Source: Scatosoma sp900555925
GTDB lineage: Bacteria; Bacillota; Clostridia; Christensenellales; Borkfalkiaceae
DNA: 64,000 nt
NCBI GenBank assembly: GCA_959603585.1
Contig: CAUGYD010000007.1
Coordinates: 44,949 to 108,948 of the forward strand
Reading direction: 5' to 3'
This document shows positions 33,295 to 42,425 of this stretch, in pieces. The position numbers and the translations under genes were made by a program. The notes beneath the pieces are model-generated. The model was not told the origin of the DNA. It saw nothing but the letters and a program-made list of their open reading frames with translations, and made no database searches. The stretch's first letter is position 1, and every line of letters begins with the position of its first letter.

Positions 33295-33875
33295 AACGGG
33301 TATGTATGCCTGTCCTGTTCGGTTATTTCACGGAGCACTTTACAAGGTACGCCCACCGCTATCACATTCGCGGGAATATCCCTTTTAACGACACTTCCCG
33401 CGCCTATCACTGCATTGTCGCCGATCGTTACGCCCGCGAGAATAATCGCTCCCGTACCTATCCAGACATTATTCCCGACGGTAATGGGCTTTGCGATCTC
33501 GATTCCGTCCTTACGCATTTGCGGGTCCAACGCATGTTCGGCTGTCGTAAAGCTGCAATTCGGAGCGATAAAAACGTTATTGCCGAACTTAACTTTCGCT
33601 CCGTCCTGAATTATCGTATTATGATTGGCATAAAAATAATTTCCCACTTCTATATTGTAACCGTAATCGCACCAAAAAGGCGGAACGACGGTAATATTTT
33701 TGCCCGTTTTTCCCAAAAGCTCTTTTAATATTGCCTGCTGCGCTTCACAGTCATTGGGATGGAGCTGATTATAACGATAGCATTTATCCTTGCACTTTTT
33801 GATTTCTTCCTCGTAGGCAGGGTTATAGCTCCCCTTAAAAAAGCAGTTGAGAGGAACTTTTGGTTTTCCGTTCAT
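33273..33875 (-). CDS. Sugar O-acetyltransferase (Maa/LacA type)
   Basis: A 200-aa left-handed beta-helix acetyltransferase. The N-terminal maltose-acetyltransferase segment (SYNPAYEEEIKKCKDKCYRY) precedes hexapeptide repeats; the catalytic histidine is His114 in TTAEHALDP; ITVGNNVWIGTGAIILAGVT and IGDNAVIGAGSVVKRDIPAN are classic coils. It transfers acetyl from acetyl-CoA to a sugar or nodulation-type acceptor. It has its own promoter and a GGAGGAAAA site, and ends 22 bp inside the convergent MerR gene. Confidence 0.93.
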   Translation of the reverse strand: MNGKPKVPLNCFFKGSYNPAYEEEIKKCKDKCYRYNQLHPNDCEAQQAILKELLGKTGKNITVVPPFWCDYGYNIEVGNYFYANHNTIIQDGAKVKFGNNVFIAPNCSFTTAEHALDPQMRKDGIEIAKPITVGNNVWIGTGAIILAGVTIGDNAVIGAGSVVKRDIPANVIAVGVPCKVLREITEQDRHTYPFYEGEYR

Positions 33876-34133
33876 ATTTATTTTCCTCCATTGTTGAAAA
33901 CTATGATGTCCGTGACAGCACCGAATTTTCGGCTTTTATTTATTTTATCATCTCCCATAGATTATAACAAAAAATATTTATCTGTCAATTTGCCCTTGAA
34001 AGAATATACTGCCCCGCATACCGATACCCCGTCCCGATAAATTCAGCGCGCCGGCAACAAGAAAAACGGTAATTTGGACGCCTTAACCATAACTTTTCCG
34101 AGCACTTTTCTGTAAATTTAATCTGTATAACAA
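33876..34133. other. Intergenic region upstream of the acetyltransferase gene
   Basis: Contains the minus-strand promoter TTGACA (33983-33988), 16-bp spacer, TATAAT (33961-33966) for the acetyltransferase, and a small CCGAAAATTCGG hairpin in its leader. Nothing else was recognised up to the tRNA terminator. Confidence 0.7.
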
Positions 34134-34166
34134 ACACCCTTATCCGAAATATTCGGATAAGGGTGT
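34134..34166 (-). terminator. Terminator after tRNA-Arg
   Basis: A perfect 15-bp stem (ACACCCTTATCCGAA with TTCGGATAAGGGTGT) starts four bases after the encoded CCA end; a short T-rich tail follows on the minus strand. Confidence 0.75.
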
Positions 34167-34169
34167 CAA

Positions 34170-34246
34170 TGGTGCACCTTAAGGAATTCGAATCCCTAGC
34201 CTTTGGTTCCGTAGACCAACGCTCTATCCAGTTGAGCTAAAGGTGC
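34170..34246 (-). tRNA. tRNA-Arg (anticodon ACG)
   Basis: A 77-nt gene including an encoded CCA. The acceptor stem is GCACCTT/AAGGTGC, the D stem GCTC/GAGC, the anticodon stem TTGGT/ACCAA with loop CTACGGA (anticodon ACG, read as ICG), and the T arm AGGGA-TTCGAAT-TCCTT. It has a consensus promoter and a terminator. Confidence 0.96.
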
Positions 34247-34280
34247 AATCAGCAATTCTCTTTCGATAAATTGCTATCAT

Positions 34281-34309
34281 AGTATAGTATTTTTTTTTAG
34301 ATTTGTCAA
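34281..34309 (-). promoter_or_regulatory. Promoter of tRNA-Arg
   Basis: TTGACA (34304-34309) and TATACT (34281-34286), spacer 17 bp, 35 bp upstream of the mature 5' end. Confidence 0.85.
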
Positions 34310-34364
34310 CTGTTTTTCGCTGTTTTTTTCAAGTTTCTGTGCGTTAAATTTCAAAGAAAATTTT

Positions 34365-36584
34365 TCAGAGCTTTACCGCACGGACGTGCGCCAAAGGACG
34401 ATAGACATGCACACGATTATCCCTGACATCTATCCTTAACCGCCTCCCGTCCTTCGCGGGAAGTGACAGCGTGCAATCGATTCCGATTCCCTCTTTCGCC
34501 GCGGCACCGCCTTTCATAATATCGTATCCCGTCAGGGCATAGACGAGCCAACGCGCCGCATAAGAAGCAAAACCGTGATCACAGCTTGCAGAAATATTGT
34601 TATTTTCCCAAAGCGTACCCGTCCGCTGCGCCATTTTCCCGAAAATATCGAAACATTCCTTCAAGACCTTTTCACGCTCTCCTTCCCGCATGAGCAAATC
34701 CAACCGCATATACAGTCCGTACATAACATTGGGCTTCTCCATTTCGGGCAGAAATCCTTCTTCTCTGGAAGGTCCCAGGCGCTTCATCAGTTCTTCAAAT
34801 AATTCGGGATATTCTTCCTTCGTCGCGCATTTGAACCAAAAGGCGTAATATTGGCACACTTCCGTCAAATATCCCGTCCGCACGAGTGCACCCGTCTCAT
34901 CCCGTACGAGGTTATCCACAAAAAATTCCCCGTCATAAGCCAGACGTTTCACGGCCTCGCGGATTCTTTCCGCCTTTCGCTTCCATTCCACGTTTGCGTA
35001 AACTTTCCCCGCGGCTTCGAGACAAGCGGCATAACAGATATTGGAAGGGATATTGACGCCGCATACATGAGAAGGGGAATTTGCCTCGCTCCATTCCACA
35101 AAAATCCAGCTTTCGAGGTTTTCCAAAAGTCCCTCCTCATTTTCCTTCTTTTCAAAGTATCCGAGTATTCCCCTGACATTTTCTTCGGAGTCTGCCACGA
35201 TTCCTTCACAGCCGTATTGTTCCGCATATTTTTCAATCTCCAGAATATACCACATCGTCCAGTTGGGAATAAAAGTTCCGTCCACGTTGTCCGAAGGATA
35301 GCACATGGGAATCATGCCCTCCGGCAGTCCTTTTTTGGAGGCATGGACGTAATTTTCGAGAAAGGCCCTCTCCGCGGCGTTATCCCCCGTGAAAAAACGC
35401 TCCGCAACGGAGGAGAACCAGCTGTCCGAAAGCCAGCCCGCCCGTTCGCGAGAAGGACAATCGGTCAAAAGATCGACGGCGTTCTGCGCCAAAGTCGCCC
35501 GAGCGGCTTCCATAATCGCGTTTACCTGCCCGTCATCGGAAGAAAAACGCAGCTTTCCGCAGTCGGGATTTTCATAGTCCCTTTGAGAAATTTCCACTTC
35601 CAAGCCGTCGGTATATACGACGCAGGCATAACGCACCGTGTACGGCTCAAAGGAAGCGACGCGGAAAACGCCGGCGTTTTCCACCGTCCATTTATGGACA
35701 CCGGAACAGCCGTTTCGCTTAAAATCGACATAGTTTTTCCCCTTTCCCGCTTCTTCCCATAAGAGCTCGTCAAACACGACATAAATGACGCCCGGACGCT
35801 TTGCGCGGATTTTCAGTTCCGTAAATCCCGTAATTGCCCGCCCGAAATCCCACGTCGTATATTTCAGGCCGCTTTTTTCGGATTCGTTCGGAAGATAGAC
35901 GAACTTCGACACTTCGTCCGTCGCGGACTCCTCCCATTCCTCTATTTTGAATCCCTGTAAAATCGTCCCCACAAGCGTATGCGCACGGTCTCTCCATACG
36001 GGAGCATTTTCGTCCGTTTCCACTCGTCCCGACTCTATTTGCTTTAAGGGGAAATGCAGGGCAAGACGCGCGTTTTGCACATGGGAAACGAGCAACTGCG
36101 GAATTTTTACCTCTTCCGTCTCCAATGGTTCAAAGCATGCCTCTCCCCGATAAAACCGTGTTCTGTCCGTTTTCAGGCGATAGACCTCCGCAAAAGCCCG
36201 CTGAAAGCTGTACCGCTGAACCTTCTGTACCCTGTCGGTCAGGCGACGGCAGGCAAAATCCTCCGCACGGTATTCTTTGCCGTCGCTGCAAACCACCTCG
36301 CACGCAAAAAAGGGCTCTTGCTTGATCCAGCAATAGGATTCCACATTGCTGCTTTCCACTTCCACGACGATTACTTTTCCCGTAAAAGGAATTTCCGCGA
36401 CGCGAGCAAATCCGTGCGCCGCACGCTGCGGCCCGAAAGCGAGCATTTTTCCGTCCGCATATACCTTATAGCAGGTCGAAGCCGCTATTTTCATCAGTCC
36501 TTGTTTTCTTTCCCCCATATCGAGGAGAAAGCCGAGCGTTACGTTCATTTCTTCCGATAATCCCTTGCCCCATATCGCGTTCAT
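34365..36584 (-). CDS. GH78-like alpha-L-rhamnosidase, cytoplasmic
   Basis: A 739-aa six-hairpin glycosidase. The region DCPSRERAGWLSDSWF at about residues 375-390 corresponds to the GH78 CPQRDERLGW signature with substitutions (S for Q, E kept, A for L). Upstream are beta-sandwich domains (for example KYTTWDFGRAITGFTELKI); near the end GTLWENNNISASCDHGFASY matches the conserved barrel end. No signal peptide is visible, so it acts inside the cell. It has its own promoter and no transporter beside it, so it is not simply part of the polysaccharide cluster. The exact substrate is open; it is quite distant from the GH78 at 20.7 kb. Confidence 0.75.
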   Translation of the reverse strand: MNAIWGKGLSEEMNVTLGFLLDMGERKQGLMKIAASTCYKVYADGKMLAFGPQRAAHGFARVAEIPFTGKVIVVEVESSNVESYCWIKQEPFFACEVVCSDGKEYRAEDFACRRLTDRVQKVQRYSFQRAFAEVYRLKTDRTRFYRGEACFEPLETEEVKIPQLLVSHVQNARLALHFPLKQIESGRVETDENAPVWRDRAHTLVGTILQGFKIEEWEESATDEVSKFVYLPNESEKSGLKYTTWDFGRAITGFTELKIRAKRPGVIYVVFDELLWEEAGKGKNYVDFKRNGCSGVHKWTVENAGVFRVASFEPYTVRYACVVYTDGLEVEISQRDYENPDCGKLRFSSDDGQVNAIMEAARATLAQNAVDLLTDCPSRERAGWLSDSWFSSVAERFFTGDNAAERAFLENYVHASKKGLPEGMIPMCYPSDNVDGTFIPNWTMWYILEIEKYAEQYGCEGIVADSEENVRGILGYFEKKENEEGLLENLESWIFVEWSEANSPSHVCGVNIPSNICYAACLEAAGKVYANVEWKRKAERIREAVKRLAYDGEFFVDNLVRDETGALVRTGYLTEVCQYYAFWFKCATKEEYPELFEELMKRLGPSREEGFLPEMEKPNVMYGLYMRLDLLMREGEREKVLKECFDIFGKMAQRTGTLWENNNISASCDHGFASYAARWLVYALTGYDIMKGGAAAKEGIGIDCTLSLPAKDGRRLRIDVRDNRVHVYRPLAHVRAVKL

Positions 36585-36643
36585 CTTACATTTCTCCGTT
36601 ATCTTTCAAAGTATCTTTTTCCAAAAGGAAAACGACCTCTATT

Positions 36644-36671
36644 ATTATAACATATTTTTTCTGTTTGTAAA
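36644..36671 (-). promoter_or_regulatory. Promoter of the second GH78-like gene
   Basis: TTTACA (36666-36671) and TATAAT (36644-36649), spacer 16 bp. It lies just past the cytidylyltransferase stop, so this gene is probably transcribed separately from the polysaccharide cluster. Confidence 0.75.
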
Positions 36672-36701
36672 GGAAATTTTGAATTTTTCAATCGGAAAAA
36701 T

Positions 36702-37124
36702 TTATTCTTTAATCCAAGCGATTTTTTTTGCCAAAATGGTAGAAGATATTCCGTCCGTATGAGCGAGATAGACAATTTCCACTCCGTGAGGAGCAAGCTG
36801 ACCTTCGTAACGTTTCCATTCGGGGGAGCCCTTCCAATCCGACCCCACGAACATTTTGTCGAAGCGATAGTTTTCCCAAGCACCCAGCTTATTTTTGTCC
36901 GTTTGCGGTACTACTTTGTCTACGTATCGGATAGCGGAAACGATTTCGCAGCGCTGCGCAAAAGGAATCACGGGCGTTTTATGTTTTTCCCGCTCCACCA
37001 GCTCGTCGGTGGAAACGCCGACGATTAAAAAGTCGCATTGTTCTTTCGCACGCCTTAAAATATTCAGATGCCCTATATGGAACATATCGTATACGCCCGT
37101 CGTATAGCCGATGATTGTTTTCAT
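36702..37124 (-). CDS. TagD-like glycerol-3-phosphate cytidylyltransferase
   Basis: A 140-aa nucleotidyltransferase that makes CDP-glycerol (or a similar CDP-alcohol) from CTP and the alcohol phosphate. The CTP site HIGH is at 16-19 (GVYDMFHIGHLNILRRAKE) and the second motif, SSTIL, lies near the end (DGISSTILAKKI). Length matches TagD (about 130 aa). The ATG at 37124 has an AAGGAGAAAA site; a longer frame upstream is unsupported. As last gene of the exopolysaccharide cluster it may supply the CDP-alcohol used by the CDP-alcohol transferase-like protein at 42.4 kb. Confidence 0.9.
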   Translation of the reverse strand: MKTIIGYTTGVYDMFHIGHLNILRRAKEQCDFLIVGVSTDELVEREKHKTPVIPFAQRCEIVSAIRYVDKVVPQTDKNKLGAWENYRFDKMFVGSDWKGSPEWKRYEGQLAPHGVEIVYLAHTDGISSTILAKKIAWIKE

Positions 37125-37222
37125 TTTCCGTTTTCTCCTTTTTGTACTCTCCATATTTTTTATTGCCGTTTTTTCTTCCCTGTCCATATCGTTTTCCCGT
37201 TTCCGATGTCTTTGCCGTCTGT

Positions 37223-38647
37223 TTAGTCTCGGTTGTCCGTATTCTTTCCCGCGGATTTTCCTCTCTTTTTCAATCCGCATATAACGTCTCTGATCACGGG
37301 AGAATTCACCCACAAAAACGCGATTATCGCCGCGGCGGAAACGATATAGATATGCCAATCGAGCGTCGCGGCTATCGCCTGTCCGACGATGAGCGAGCAG
37401 CTCAGAAAATATCGCGGAAGTCCCTTGTCAAACTTCAAAAATCTGGAAACGTCGGCCATCTGAATATGTGCCATCACCGCGTAAGCGACGGCGGTTGCGG
37501 CGGCGGCTCCGTAAGTTCCCGCCGTTCCGATAAAAAAGAAATTTCCCGCGATATTGACGGCAGCGGCAAGAAGAGTGGTAAACATTACGTTTTTGTTCTT
37601 GTGCATGGCGCTGTAAAGCCGACTGAAATAAGCGGAGACGGCGGAAAAGACCGCTCCGACCAGCAAAAGCGGAACCAATTTCCAAGCCTCAAAATATTCC
37701 TTTCCGACATAAATCCTCAAAAGCGGTTTCACGGCCGTAATTCCGAGGATACAGGCGAGAAAGACCAAAAACGTATAATATTTGAACGTGGAAGAGAAGA
37801 AAGAAGCGTCGTTGGAAGAATCGTATTCTTTAATGGAAGAAATTCCCCAAGCCTGAGAGAAAATCTGTGCGGCGATATTGACCAGAGCGGGAATTTTCGT
37901 CGCTACCGTGTATACGCCCAATTCAGATTCTCCGAGTCTCCATTCTATCATGATTTTATCGGCGGAATGAATCAGCCACCAGGAAATATTATTGACGATG
38001 AGCGGCAGAGAATAGAGCGTCATCTGCCGAAGGAGGGCGGGCGAGAATCTTGCATGAAATAAATCCTTTACTACGCCTCCGAACAAAGCGCATAAAACGG
38101 CCGTTCCGACATGGGAAAGGATGTTGGATAAAAGGTAACCCTCTATTCCCTTTTTGTAAACCGCGAGAAACAGAATATTTGCCGAAGCCAATATCAGAGT
38201 TTGCAGGACGCTGAAAAACGCAAACAGCTTGTTTTTATCGCGTACTTTCAGATAAACGAGTTCCACGGACGTGACCATGTAAGCGACGACATATGCACAG
38301 ATGTACCATTTCCAATTTGAAACGGCGGGATAAAATCGAAATAGCGGGGTAAAAAGGACGGTCAGAACGCTTCCGAACAGAATGACGACGAACGCGCAGA
38401 GGAGCACGTCCTCCTTTCTGAGTTCATTTTTCAGTCCGTAACGGAGAACGCTTTCAAAGATGACGACGGAAACGAAGGGAAACAACATCTGAGCAATCGT
38501 AAACACGAGCTCGGCCGTTCCGTATTCGGAAGGCGTCATCAAATTGGTATAGAGCGGAACCAATAAAAAGACGATCAGCTTTGAGCCGAGCGAACCGAGC
38601 GCGAAAATCAGCGTATTCCCGACGAGCTCCTTGAATTTTTTATTCAT
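37223..38647 (-). CDS. Polysaccharide flippase (Wzx type)
   Basis: A 474-aa membrane protein of the oligosaccharide flippase family with about 12-14 helices. The N-terminus FKELVGNTLIFALGSLGSKL, then VPLYTNLMTPSEYGTAELVF, is the classic Wzx opening; the second half contains SLPLIVNNISWWLIHSADKI. It would move lipid-linked repeat units across the membrane for the Wzy polymerase encoded two genes upstream. The ATG at 38647 lies eight bases inside the preceding GT2 gene. The 98-bp gap after it is purine-rich on the minus strand and has no feature. Confidence 0.92.
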   Translation of the reverse strand: MNKKFKELVGNTLIFALGSLGSKLIVFLLVPLYTNLMTPSEYGTAELVFTIAQMLFPFVSVVIFESVLRYGLKNELRKEDVLLCAFVVILFGSVLTVLFTPLFRFYPAVSNWKWYICAYVVAYMVTSVELVYLKVRDKNKLFAFFSVLQTLILASANILFLAVYKKGIEGYLLSNILSHVGTAVLCALFGGVVKDLFHARFSPALLRQMTLYSLPLIVNNISWWLIHSADKIMIEWRLGESELGVYTVATKIPALVNIAAQIFSQAWGISSIKEYDSSNDASFFSSTFKYYTFLVFLACILGITAVKPLLRIYVGKEYFEAWKLVPLLLVGAVFSAVSAYFSRLYSAMHKNKNVMFTTLLAAAVNIAGNFFFIGTAGTYGAAAATAVAYAVMAHIQMADVSRFLKFDKGLPRYFLSCSLIVGQAIAATLDWHIYIVSAAAIIAFLWVNSPVIRDVICGLKKRGKSAGKNTDNRD

Positions 38648-39695
38648 TTTTGGCCCTCGGTGTCTCTTTTGAGTTCCGATATTTTCGTTTTCCGCCCCTC
38701 TCTTTAACATTCGGCATTTCTTTGCTTTTCGTTTTTGGAATTTTGCCCTCCTCCGATATTTCTTTCTTCTTGCGGTACTTATCGTAATCTATAAACGGCA
38801 CGCCCCGAAAGTCGTCTTTGAGGTATTTTCCGCCCCGTTTCAAACCGCGGAAGGCGTGTAAATTCCGATGTTTTGCACTGTACGCGCAGGCGTCGAAAAA
38901 TATCCCTGCTTTCACCCAAAAATAAGCCAACGCGTTCCGAAAAGTCTTTTCGACATTTTTTCCGTAAAAATACGCATACCCCGCTACCTTGCAGGCAAAC
39001 GATTCTTCCGCGTCATACCTGCCTACAGGGGAATGATTGTGTAACGCAGTCGCGTCCGCAGCGAACGCCAAAGAATATTGTTTTCCCACGCGATACGAGA
39101 AATCCATATCCTCTCCGAGACAGTAACGAATCAGAACCTCGTCGAATCGAAAATTTTCAAAGACTTCCCGCCGATAAGCGGTAATGCCGCCCGGAAGAAT
39201 TTCCGTTTTCATCAAATTATTTTTTATATAACCCGAATTGAATTTTTTTCTTTTGTCCTTAAAGGGCCCGACGTGAAAAAAATCGAAAAAAAACACTTTG
39301 AATCGGGAAGAAATGCTGTTTTTCTGCCGCCCGCAAATCCCGAATATTTCGGGGTTTGCGGAAAAGTGCCCGATAATTTTTTCAAAGAAATCCTTGTCCG
39401 GAATAATGTCGTCGTCGAAAAAAAAGACGTATTCTCCCGCCGCGTATCGGACGGCGAGATTTTTCGCTGCGCACAGCCCCGATACTTCGGGGGCGTAAAG
39501 GTGCTCCACATCCACGCTTTCGGGCAGATTGATTCCCTCCATGCGATATTTTTCCGCCGACTGATCGACGATAATCAGCTTGTCGGGCAAAAGCGTCTGT
39601 ACCGCGAGTCCCTCGCAAAATCTCAACAAATCTTTTTCGCGGTTTTTGGTCGGAACCACCGCCGTAAACCGATTGGATTTATTTTCCGCAAACAT
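38640..39695 (-). CDS. Glycosyltransferase family 2
   Basis: A 351-aa GT-A fold transferase. TAVVPTKNREKDLLRFCEGL at the N-terminus, then VSGLCAAKNLAVRYAAGEYV and the metal-binding FFDDDIIPD (Asp94-96), are diagnostic. GEDMDFSYRVGKQ near residue 205 is the likely acceptor/base region. The C-terminal 35 residues are Lys/Glu-rich and probably disordered, similar in composition to other low-complexity stretches in this cluster. It adds one sugar of the repeat unit; donor unknown. It overlaps the flippase gene by eight bases. Confidence 0.9.
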   Translation of the reverse strand: MFAENKSNRFTAVVPTKNREKDLLRFCEGLAVQTLLPDKLIIVDQSAEKYRMEGINLPESVDVEHLYAPEVSGLCAAKNLAVRYAAGEYVFFFDDDIIPDKDFFEKIIGHFSANPEIFGICGRQKNSISSRFKVFFFDFFHVGPFKDKRKKFNSGYIKNNLMKTEILPGGITAYRREVFENFRFDEVLIRYCLGEDMDFSYRVGKQYSLAFAADATALHNHSPVGRYDAEESFACKVAGYAYFYGKNVEKTFRNALAYFWVKAGIFFDACAYSAKHRNLHAFRGLKRGGKYLKDDFRGVPFIDYDKYRKKKEISEEGKIPKTKSKEMPNVKERGGKRKYRNSKETPRAKNE

Positions 39696-39841
39696 TTCCT
39701 TTTTCCTCCCCTCTTTCCGAGCTCGCCCGTTTCCTATTCCGATGTTGACGGAGTACGGACAAGCCCCGTTCTTTGAAAGAAAAAACTTTCCTCCCCCGCG
39801 CGCTTAATCTCACGTCCGAATTATCTTTTTTCCGCGTCCGT

Positions 39842-41314
39842 TCAAAGCTGTCGTTGCAGAGAATATTTCTTCTTGTCCTTTCCTCTGATTCGCCGCAAAA
39901 TCCTGCAAAAGAGCAAAGGCAACAGCATATACCAAAAAATCCCCCGCACCAGCGACGAAAATTCTCCCCGCGGATAAAACAGGAGATCGGTCGCCACGAT
40001 CGCCCAAGACGCATACCATGCGGCATTGTCCGCAGCATCAACTTTCGACTCCGTTCTTTCCAACACTCTTCCGAGCAGAAAAGCGAAACCGAGTATCCCG
40101 AAATATCCGAAATTGATATAGGCTTCTGCGACGCAGCTGTACCCCAAAGCGCCACCGTATTTCCAGAAGGAATAGTCGACGATTTTCGTGAGCCACCTAC
40201 CCAGCGAACCGTAGGCCTCCGCGGGGTGAACCGCCCAAAAGAAATTCGGGAAAATTTCCGTAAGATTGACGAGATAGGTGACGCCGTAGCGGAAAGGATA
40301 TTCTTCGGGAACGAGCCTCAGCGTATAAATTACGGTCTGCAACGATTTTCCCATATCGTTGACGGTGGAAAAAATACTCCTGACGTTTTCGACGGAAAAA
40401 ATATCCCTCCACGTCAAAGCGGCCAGTCCCCCGCTGTTTCGGGTAGCTCTGACGACGGGGAACACGACGAGCACGACCAGCGCGCCGAGCGCGCACAAAA
40501 GAAAAATCGTTCTCCTGTTCTTTTTCCGTTTAACCGCCGATTTTTCATATCGGTTTTTTACGCCGATGCCGTAAATGACGAGCAGGAGGGGAATGACCGC
40601 AGAAGCTCGGTATCCGATCAATAATTCCACCGCTCCATGCGCCACGATACCGAGCAAGGCGGCATATTCGGCGCGGGATTTCCTCGCGCTCCCGAAAAAG
40701 AGGTAGAAGCAGCCGGGCAAAAAGAAATAGGACAGAATTTTCGCGCCCGAAGGAATCGCGGCGAGCGCCGCTTCCTGATACAGAGAAGCATAGCCGTCCG
40801 TCAAGGTAAATTTGAGTTTTGTGAGATTGACGTACAATTCGAAAGGAAGCGCGCACAAAGCAATAATCGTTCCCGCAAGGACGACGGTTTCGTCTGCAAG
40901 GTTTTCCCGCCCGCTAAAAAATTTTCTTTTTTGTCCTTTTGCGGTGCTTATCGCCGTCAGGAGCAGGGAAAGAAAGACGTGAACGGCCAGAATTCCCCCG
41001 ACGAGTTCCCGAGGCGAAAATTTTCCCGACAGAAGCCCGTCCTTCGTCAGATCGAAAGTATCGAGAAGCACTTGTCCTTGAAGGTAGAGAAAGCACATCA
41101 GGACAAACAGAGTGACCACTTTGAAGGGTGTCCCCTTCCATTTCCATAAATGATAAAAAACGAGAGCAAAAACGACCGTCGTCTCTATACATAAGCCCTT
41201 TAATAATTTTTCCGACGAAATCAATCCGCGCAGCAGGTAAGCGACGAGAGTAAGAGCAAACCATATCAAGGAAATTTTGAGCAAATATTTTTTATTTTTA
41301 AGATTTTCCGTCAT
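39842..41314 (-). CDS. Polysaccharide polymerase (Wzy type)
   Basis: A 490-aa membrane protein with about 12 hydrophobic segments and a large hydrophilic loop between about residues 295 and 400 (ATRNSGGLAALTWRDIFSVE to KYGGALGYSCVAEAYINFGY). The GYRASAVIPLLLVI segment and the late loop are typical of O-antigen polysaccharide polymerases. It would join repeat units on the outer face after flipping. It overlaps the upstream GT4 gene by 17 bases and leaves a 146-bp gap before the GT2 gene. Confidence 0.8.
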   Translation of the reverse strand: MTENLKNKKYLLKISLIWFALTLVAYLLRGLISSEKLLKGLCIETTVVFALVFYHLWKWKGTPFKVVTLFVLMCFLYLQGQVLLDTFDLTKDGLLSGKFSPRELVGGILAVHVFLSLLLTAISTAKGQKRKFFSGRENLADETVVLAGTIIALCALPFELYVNLTKLKFTLTDGYASLYQEAALAAIPSGAKILSYFFLPGCFYLFFGSARKSRAEYAALLGIVAHGAVELLIGYRASAVIPLLLVIYGIGVKNRYEKSAVKRKKNRRTIFLLCALGALVVLVVFPVVRATRNSGGLAALTWRDIFSVENVRSIFSTVNDMGKSLQTVIYTLRLVPEEYPFRYGVTYLVNLTEIFPNFFWAVHPAEAYGSLGRWLTKIVDYSFWKYGGALGYSCVAEAYINFGYFGILGFAFLLGRVLERTESKVDAADNAAWYASWAIVATDLLFYPRGEFSSLVRGIFWYMLLPLLFCRILRRIRGKDKKKYSLQRQL

Positions 41315-42425
41315 ACAGTTCCTCTGCCCGCTTCACCGCGTTTTCCACGGAATATCCGCGCCGTTCTATCCCCCGTTTCCGCTTGGAAAACGCGGGCGGA
41401 GAAACGGCGTTCGCCCTTGCGCAAGTTTCGGCCCAGACTTCGTCCGACGCTTCCAAAGGCAGCCTGTAAAACAGTCCCAATCCCATATCCGCCTCGTCCG
41501 TCACTCTGTCCGAGACCACGCACCGCACTCCCGCCGCCTGCGCTTCTATCAGGGAGACGGGCAGCCCCTCGAATTTCGAAGGCATCAAAAACACTTCGGC
41601 GGCGGCGAGCAGCTTGTCCACATCGCCGCGAATCCCCGCAAAAATCACTTTTTCTCCCAGGCCTTCCCTTTTTGCCGACTCTTCTATATATTTTCTCCGT
41701 TCTCCGTCTCCGACGAGAAGCAATACCGCCCGAGGATTGAAAGCGCGCAAATACTCTTTGAATACGGACAAAATTTTTTCATGATTCTTCACCTTGCAGA
41801 ACCTTGCGACGCTCACAAAAATATCCTGTTCTTCCGAAACTTTAAGCTCTTTTTTTATTTCCTTCCCCCTCCCCGTATCTTTTCCGCAAAATCGGGAAAG
41901 CTCTATGCCGTTCGGAAGAATCGCCCCTTTTTCGGGGCAGGGCTCCTTAAAAAAAGCCTCGTATGCGTCCTTCCCGCAGGCGACTTTTTTTGTGGCGTAA
42001 CGGTCGATCAGCCGTCTGGCGTAAGCCGCATATATCCTGCGTATTGGAGAATTTTTTTGCCCGTCGTATGCGGTATGGCTGTGCATGATGCGCACGGGGA
42101 CCCCTTCCTTGTACGCCGCGCGGAGCAAAAATCCCCCGAAGGAATACACATGACAGTGTACGGCGTCAAACGGCCCTTCCTCCCTCAAAAATTTTCGGAA
42201 AGCGCGGAGATATAAGCGCAAATTTTTTAAGCTTACCGCATATGGATTGTGAAAAATCTTTCCGCCCGCGGATAAAATCTCCGCCTCATAGGCTCCGACG
42301 TAATCGGTATTTACCGAAAAATACAGGTCGAACCTTTTCCTGTCTATATGCCGGAATATATTCATGACGAACGTTTCCTGCCCCGCACGGTCCAATCTTC
42401 CGAGAATCTCCAAGACCTTTTTCAT
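41298..42425 (-). CDS. Glycosyltransferase family 4
   Basis: A 375-aa GT-B retaining transferase. MKKVLEILGRLDRAGQETFV is the usual N-terminal Gly-rich start; DAVHCHVYSFGGFLLRAAY and VPVRIMHSHTAYDGQ follow; the C-terminal nucleotide-sugar domain has SVARFCKVKNHEKILSVF and the EX7E region FLMPSKFEGLPVSLIEAQAA. Its ATG overlaps the stop of the CDP-alcohol transferase gene by four bases. Member of the exopolysaccharide cluster; donor sugar unknown. Confidence 0.93.
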   Translation of the reverse strand: MKKVLEILGRLDRAGQETFVMNIFRHIDRKRFDLYFSVNTDYVGAYEAEILSAGGKIFHNPYAVSLKNLRLYLRAFRKFLREEGPFDAVHCHVYSFGGFLLRAAYKEGVPVRIMHSHTAYDGQKNSPIRRIYAAYARRLIDRYATKKVACGKDAYEAFFKEPCPEKGAILPNGIELSRFCGKDTGRGKEIKKELKVSEEQDIFVSVARFCKVKNHEKILSVFKEYLRAFNPRAVLLLVGDGERRKYIEESAKREGLGEKVIFAGIRGDVDKLLAAAEVFLMPSKFEGLPVSLIEAQAAGVRCVVSDRVTDEADMGLGLFYRLPLEASDEVWAETCARANAVSPPAFSKRKRGIERRGYSVENAVKRAEELYDGKS